From Bemisia tabaci (Eukaryota; Arthropoda; Insecta; Hemiptera; Aleyrodidae), in the NCBI RefSeq assembly GCF_918797505.1, contig NC_092793.1, positions 5,838,366 through 5,902,365 of the forward strand: a stretch of DNA of 64,000 bases, read 5' to 3'. A model generated the notes under the pieces. It searched no databases, was not told the DNA's origin, and was given only the letters and a program-made list of their open reading frames with translations. Shown piece after piece: positions 58,806-64,000 of the stretch. A program made the translations under genes and the position numbers. Positions within the stretch are counted from its first letter, which is position 1. Every line of letters begins with the position of its first letter.

Positions 58806-59569
58806 CGATGTAGCACCATATAAGCGTATGCCACTTCGCAAAAAGAGTGGAATTCGCTCCGTAATAGTGTAAGTCACTCCGTTAGAGGTATAGATTTCGC
58901 TCTGCATTCATATCACCCGGGGTTTATGACGCTAAATAGGCTTCGCCAAAGAATTTCATTCTAAAATTTTTAAAAGTGTATCAGGTGGCATTAGTTTCAA
59001 AACGTCTTCATATTTTTCACTAAGAAGTCTATTTACGGTAATGGAATGACACAATATGTATCCAAGATGATATTGTATCTTTTCTCGGAACTCCTGTTTC
59101 TCGAACAAGTAATCAATTGAGAAGCATTTCTGCGAAAAGGTCCCATAAAACGTGGATGAGTTCGTTCCTCGAAGCTCGCCTGCTCTGAAAGTAAGTTGCT
59201 ATGATCTCGGATTTGCTATCGTGCCGGTTGTGTCGGTACCAACAGTTCAGAGGAAGTATCGCATTCCGAATATTTTGAGCCAATTTTCCGGAAAACTCCT
59301 CAATTATTTTCAGTTTCCATGCATTGAAAAAGAAACAAAAAATATCTGGTTCCTTGCCTCTCGTCTTTTTATATGTCACTCTTACACAACTGGCAGGTGG
59401 GCTTAACCCCCCCCCCCCCTTGAATTGAAAACAATATCATCCAAACCTCCAAGTAAATCCACACGTCAGAGACTAACCTAAGAACAAGTCAATTCTCAGT
59501 CAAAAAGGTTCGAGACTTTCTTAGGATAGTCGGTAGAGTTGAACGTTAAGTTTACTGACAATCAGATTT
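58806..59569. other. P5CS intron 2, nothing recognised
   Basis: Overlapping frames at 59113-59406 on both strands, without domain signal. C13 run near 59407. Confidence 0.4.
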
Positions 59570-60051
59570 TGTATTAGAATAGCCTTAAAATCACATTTTG
59601 GACAAGTCAATTTTTCTAGATTTCCAGGAAATCCTCCCCCTCCTCCCCTGAAACCTCTCTAAGGACTGGAAAACCCCGTAACTCTCTTTGAAAGACTGAG
59701 GCCAGACTCCTAGAAACTCCTAGAAAATTGCGATACATCCTCATGAAGTGCATGCCCATGTGAAGATATTGATCTAACGGATTAATTTTTTAGATGATTA
59801 GATTTAGATGATTTAGATTTTTTTACGGATTGTATTAGAATAGCCTTAAAATCACATTTTGGACAAGTCAATTTTTCTAGATTTCCAGGAAATCCTCCCC
59901 CTCCTCCCCTGAAACCTCTCTAAGGACTGGAAAACCCCGTAACTCTCTTTGAAAGACTGAGGCCAGACTCCTAGAAAACTCCTAGAAAATTGCGATACAT
60001 CCTCATGAAGTGCATGCCCATGTGAAGATATTGATCTAACGGATTAATTTT
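59570..60051 (+). repeat. Recent tandem duplication (2 x ~220 bp)
   Basis: 59570-59789 and 59831-60051 are the same sequence, apparently differing only by one A in the run CTCCTAGAAAA. They are separated by 41 bases containing short TTAGATGAT repeats. The second copy ends 74 bases before the P5CS acceptor at 60126. Confidence 0.9.
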
Positions 60052-60125
60052 GGTGAATTGTTTTCTGCTTACTTTTTCTCATGGAGGAATTTATTTGCAT
60101 ACATCAGTAATTTTTGTCATTGCAG

Positions 60126-60269
60126 GTGGCAGAACTTCAGCAAGAAGGGCGAGAATGTATAATGGTAACTAGTGGGGCCGTCGCTTTTGGTAAACAGAAA
60201 CTCACCCAAGAGCTGCTCATGTCATTGAGTATGAGGGAAACCCTCTCAACGACGGACACAACGAGACAA
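60126..60269 (+). CDS. P5CS: P5CS exon, glutamate-binding loop of kinase domain
   Basis: A 144-base exon (48 codons, phase 0 at both ends), preceded by CATTGCAG and followed by a consensus GTAAGT donor at 60270. It begins [10 protein letters not shown] and contains [13 protein letters not shown], the conserved Ser-Gly-Ala loop that binds glutamate in glutamate 5-kinases. It continues directly from the VEQ at the end of the previous exon, as in other animal P5CS proteins, so no exon is missing from the 16.8-kb intron. The last residues are the segment that is variable around this splice site in animals. The remaining kinase and the whole reductase domain lie beyond 64000. Upstream of the acceptor is a recent-looking 220-bp tandem duplication. 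Confidence 0.94.
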
Positions 60270-60587
60270 GTAAGTAAATCTGGTATTGAATCTCAGAAGT
60301 CTTCGCACGCATGTATAGATTTTCCCTCCTGTGCTCCTTTTAATTGTGGTTTTAGACCACTGTTCAGAGATAAGTGATATTATTTCTGTTGAACAATTTC
60401 TCTAGTATGTACTGAAGATCATTATACAAGGATATTTACAGAATTATACTCTGTATTGGTTGCATGTGTAAACCGTACTTGTGTAATTGTTTTTTCTTTG
60501 GAGAGAAAGTTGTCACAATGGTAGGCAGCGGCGCGGCGCGCAGCGAATCATGCGCATTGTGCACATTTCGGTGCGAGCAAGAAAACC

Positions 60588-60655
60588 AGAGCGCCTTCAA
60601 TTATTCTCATGCAACACGCGCATCCATGGAGCGCGAATAGTTGCATCCCAGCACT
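60588..60655 (+). repeat. E-type core in P5CS intron 3
   Basis: GAGCGCCTTCAATTATTCTC, then CGCGCATCCATGGAGCGCGA and ATAGTTGCATCC: the short conserved heart of the E repeats without their flanks. Confidence 0.6.
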
Positions 60656-61123
60656 GTGATGGACTTTGCCTCCTTTCGCTCTGCAAAACTAAGGGAAAAC
60701 GGAGAGCAATTTGATGATGAAGATGAAATGACCAAACCGCGTATTTTGATTTGCGACGTTACAAATTTTCTGTCACATTTTACTATCCAGAGAGGGCCTC
60801 ATTATTGTTCTTGCTCAACAAATCGTTAGTTTTTCCTCGTTTTTTACGGTATTTTCCAAAAATTTTGCTCTTAAAACGTCGAGCCATATTTTCATGAAAA
60901 AATGAAAAACGGATAGAAATGTTTAAATCGAGAAATTTATCGTATAAGAAGTCCATGTCGTATTTTTGTCACTGCTGTGGTTATTAATGTGGAACAAGTG
61001 CCTTCGCTGCCACAAGAGATTTCAAAAGCTCATTTCCAAAAAAAGAAATAAAAAAAATAAACCTTTCCAAACTGTATAATCATTCAAAACCGGAAGAAAT
61101 GAAGCTCATATCCCGCATTTTCA

Positions 61124-61159
61124 AGAGAGAGAGGGAGACAGAGGGGGAGAGAGAGAGAA
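61124..61159 (+). repeat. GA-rich microsatellite
   Basis: Interrupted GAGAGA / GAGGGAGACAGAGG tract in P5CS intron 3. Confidence 0.85.
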
Positions 61160-61739
61160 TGAAAAACTTATTTAGCTGTTTTATACATGCCCTTTTACTG
61201 CCTTTACCACTAAGTTTCCGTTAATCCCTCATCATCCGACGAAACTGTCAGGACTTGAGAACGTAAATGTTCTTCTTTGGAAATTTGATCAGTCGTGAGT
61301 AGTACTTTACCCTACCACTAACTCTCTAACGTCTAATTGACGTTTTTAAACTCGTCTTCTCTCCACCGAGGACTTACAACACGCCTCCTTGGCGCATCGG
61401 AGTTGGTAATACAATAACTGCATGCATGTGTGCGTAAAGGCGCCAAACTCAGAGTGTTGAGCATGTGAAACCTCTTTCATTCATAAAACAGGAGAAAATA
61501 AGCTGAGCTGTCAAACGGAGGGAGAATTATGTTGTAGGATGAGTGAAATAATTTTAATTTTCCTCAAAATGGCAACAATGAGGAGTCCATTCACGGGAGG
61601 AGATGCAGAGAGACCGCAGACATTAAAAATTCAGCAGCGGTAAGTGCCAAAGGTAGCCACATAGTGTGAGAGTAGAACGAGGCCGCTGCAATGTCTAGGT
61701 TATTTTTCATGACGCTGTTGAAAGATCGAGATGCATACA

Positions 61740-62100
61740 ATCGCCCCTCGATTGTTTGAAATTCAAGGGATAAAGGAATTTGTTCGAATTATGGAGTTTC
61801 GTATTAGAGAGTGTTCGAATTAGAGAAGAGTTTGTATGGAAAAATTTCGAAACAAAGAGGTATAAATTGTGGAGGGAAATAAGAGAGTTTTTTCTAATTA
61901 CAGAGGGAATTTTTAAAGTGAGTGATTTTGAGAGCACGTACTTGTATGAATTTCTTTAGTAAATTTAATGTATCGATCAATTATTTATATACATTTTTTT
62001 AACGATTTGGAATCTTAGAGGGAGAGGACGGCCTCTTTTCGAACTATAGAGGGACTCCGCATTACAGAATGAAGGAATGGAACGCCTGTTTCGAACTACT
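61740..62100. mobile_element. Degenerate pogo-like remnant
   Basis: Scattered TTCGAATTA, TTCGAACTATAGAGGGA and CGAAACAAAGAGG resemble decayed, reverse-oriented units of element P. No clear ends. Confidence 0.5.
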
Positions 62101-62897
62101 ATAGCCGTTTTGTCCGTAAATTTTCAAAAAATGAAATTGATTCCTCTTTACAATCTCGAATCAAACGTCACTGTGCTTTAATCCTCATCAGATTATTCTA
62201 CTGCGCAGATCAACTTTTAAGTCCAAAGTGATCAAAAGTACTTTTATAACCCGAGAGCAGAGTGACGCTAATTATTAGATATCAATGTGGCCGGAAAATT
62301 CCCGGTATAGTCTTTACACTTTCGCGTTGCCTCGGAAGAATGGTACCCGTGAATTTTCCGATGGGATGCTAGATCGATTTTTTGGGTGATAGTGTAAATG
62401 CATTAAGAAGTCTCAAAATTAACTTGGATTTCTCATTTTCATACAGATGGGTTAGTTAGAAAGTCTCTTTTAAGATTTAACTAAATCTGGTCGGCGATGA
62501 TATAAAAATTATTCATTTTATCTTAAGAAAATACTTCCCGTCGCTTAAAATTTACTGCCATCGACAATTTTGAAACCGGTTTTGATTTTTAATCTATATT
62601 CTCTATTTGAATCAGTTAAAAATATTGATCCACCCAACCTCACCCAAAATCGATCGTTTTACTTACATTTAAATCAAAGAAAGCCTTTGATGCCATCTCG
62701 CAATTAGAATTACTTCTGTTTTGTCCAAAACGCTTGCTGTGCTTGCGCTCTTTGGTAATAGGTCAATTTGACATAGATATAGTCAACAAAGAAATTTATT
62801 TCTCATTTTTAATTTTAAGTACGGAGGAAATTCTGTAAGATTCAAGGTCTCCGATCTCAGCCATCGTATGAAGGTGCTCCTGCATACCGACGGCTAA

Positions 62898-63052
62898 CAG
62901 TGGCGTGCTATATATCGATTCATCTGTCATTTGAACCTGTGGAAAATAATCGATTAACAGGGTGTTCTCAGCGAACACTTTATAATAGATTTTTTTTACC
63001 ACGGATTCAAATGGGGAAATATCGATAATTGATCATTCACACCAAGCCACTG
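62898..63052. mobile_element. Element I4
   Basis: CAGTGGCGTGCTATATATCG to GCCACTG. The flanks ACGGCTAA and ATGCCTAA agree at 6 of 8. Same centre (GGGTGTTCTCAGCGAACAC). Confidence 0.75.
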
Positions 63053-63091
63053 ATGCCTAAGGAACAATTCTGCCTACCTGCAAATTGACAA

Positions 63092-63637
63092 TGGACCACT
63101 AGACAGGGTACGAATTTAAGCGGTTTGATACATGTTTCTGAACAAGAATTTCATGTAGAACACGATTCACACAACGAAAATTACTGAAACCAACTCCTAA
63201 CGAAGATATTAACGTTTTTATTTCACATTGGTTACGAGGAATTTGCACTGCCCGCTCACAAGAAACTCAAAGCTCTACGTTAGTCAAATCGCGCACTACA
63301 ACGGTTTCGGCAAGCTTCTCTGTCGAGCAGTGTTCATTTCCCACCATGTATTGTTCAAACAATAGCAATTTCCTATAGCTGAGCCAAAGCGTCAAGATTG
63401 CGGTTGCCAGATTTTTTATACGCAGAGACTGTCATCATGATCACGTTTAGCGCGCGATGTGAATCACGTAGAGTATTGAGTTTTCATGAGCGGGTGGTTT
63501 GAATTCACGCATCAAGAATCATTTTCGTAAGGAGTTGATTTCGGTAATTATCGTTGTGCGCATCGTGTTCTACGTTAAAGTTTGGTGAAGAAACATGTAT
63601 CAGAATGCTGAAATTCGTACCTTGTCTAGTGGTCCAT
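63092..63637. mobile_element. Element D3
   Basis: Same family as D1, in the opposite orientation. It ends CTTGTCTAGTGGTCCA immediately before element H7. It lies in P5CS intron 3. Confidence 0.8.
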
Positions 63638-63638
63638 T

Positions 63639-63760
63639 GGACGTATTTCTGCCGAACGGGTCCATGTGCATTTAGACATGAGTCCCGAGACCCATAAGAA
63701 CGTATGCATAACAGGGCTCACGTCATAATGCACATAGTTCCGTTTGGCAGAAATAAGTCC
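63639..63760. mobile_element. Element H7 (122 bp)
   Basis: GGACGTATTTCTGCCGAACG to GGCAGAAATAAGTCC, starting one base after D3 ends. The flanks CATT and AATT match at 3 of 4. Confidence 0.8.
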
Positions 63761-64000
63761 AATTTTGCAGGAAGAGGAGAAAACTTGGCCATTTGTGTAA
63801 TTGTGAGGCTAGACATGAATTGTTTTCATGCATTACGACCTCATTTTAGTGCTCCCTTCCAGTATTGGAAAAAATAAAATCATCAGCTCCCGTATTTCAT
63901 ACTTTATAATGCGGTTAAGTCGCTAATTCATTTTTGCCAAAATTGCCACTTAAGTGGTTTTGTTCCTTAGCAGTTAGCCCTCGATACGCTAACATTCCAT

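Larger units (their letters stand above)
60270..61739. other. P5CS intron 3, apart from the E core
   Basis: No further P5CS exon was found before the window ends. Confidence 0.5.

Noticed and set aside
43306..60125. An extra P5CS exon in the large intron
   Set aside because: The protein is continuous with other animal P5CS sequences from VEQ to VAELQ, so no coding sequence is missing between them.

Overview
This is a eukaryotic, almost certainly insect, nuclear window. It is AT-rich and has no operons. It holds one confident multi-exon gene, one broken single-exon gene, and a dense layering of short non-autonomous DNA transposons. The gene content and the style of the repeats make me suspect a hemipteran, perhaps a whitefly such as Bemisia, but I could not test that.

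Genes. From about 34.9 kb to the right edge the plus strand carries the 5' part of delta-1-pyrroline-5-carboxylate synthase (P5CS/ALDH18A1). Three coding exons are visible: 34939-35126 or 35156, 43126-43305 and 60126-60269. They encode a presumed mitochondrial leader and the start of the glutamate 5-kinase domain. The introns are about 8 kb and 16.8 kb, and the gene runs off the window. At 24.37-25.25 kb lies a GC-rich intronless sequence that reads as an HMG-box-like segment followed by a globin-like fold. One reading-frame break falls just before the globin E helix, and no histidine is visible at the proximal (F8) position. A long-TIR transposon in P5CS intron 1 carries decayed coding fragments in both orientations.

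Repeats. At least fifteen inverted-repeat families can be delimited by their ends. In several cases a target-site duplication (TSD), or an uninterrupted sister copy that serves as the empty site, confirms the boundaries. They include a 13-member family with 4-bp TSDs (here A), a 7-member family with 4-bp TSDs (H), a 4-member family with 4-bp TSDs (K), two hAT-like families with 8-bp TSDs (C and I), a 1.43-kb nearly complete palindrome (F) and a 3.67-kb foldback element with 33-bp tandem repeats (AA). There is also a pogo/Tigger-like element (P). Nesting is extensive: C in B, W in A, H in I, A in two foldbacks, S in G, F and D in E.

Layout. 0-24 kb is repeat-rich intergenic DNA with no recognisable gene. 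24.4-25.2 kb is the broken HMG-globin sequence. 25-34.9 kb is intergenic DNA or upstream intron. 34.9-64 kb is P5CS exons and transposon-laden introns. The foldback elements inside the P5CS introns should give long double-stranded RNA hairpins in the pre-mRNA. No tRNA, rRNA, CRISPR array or recognisable virus-derived gene was seen.
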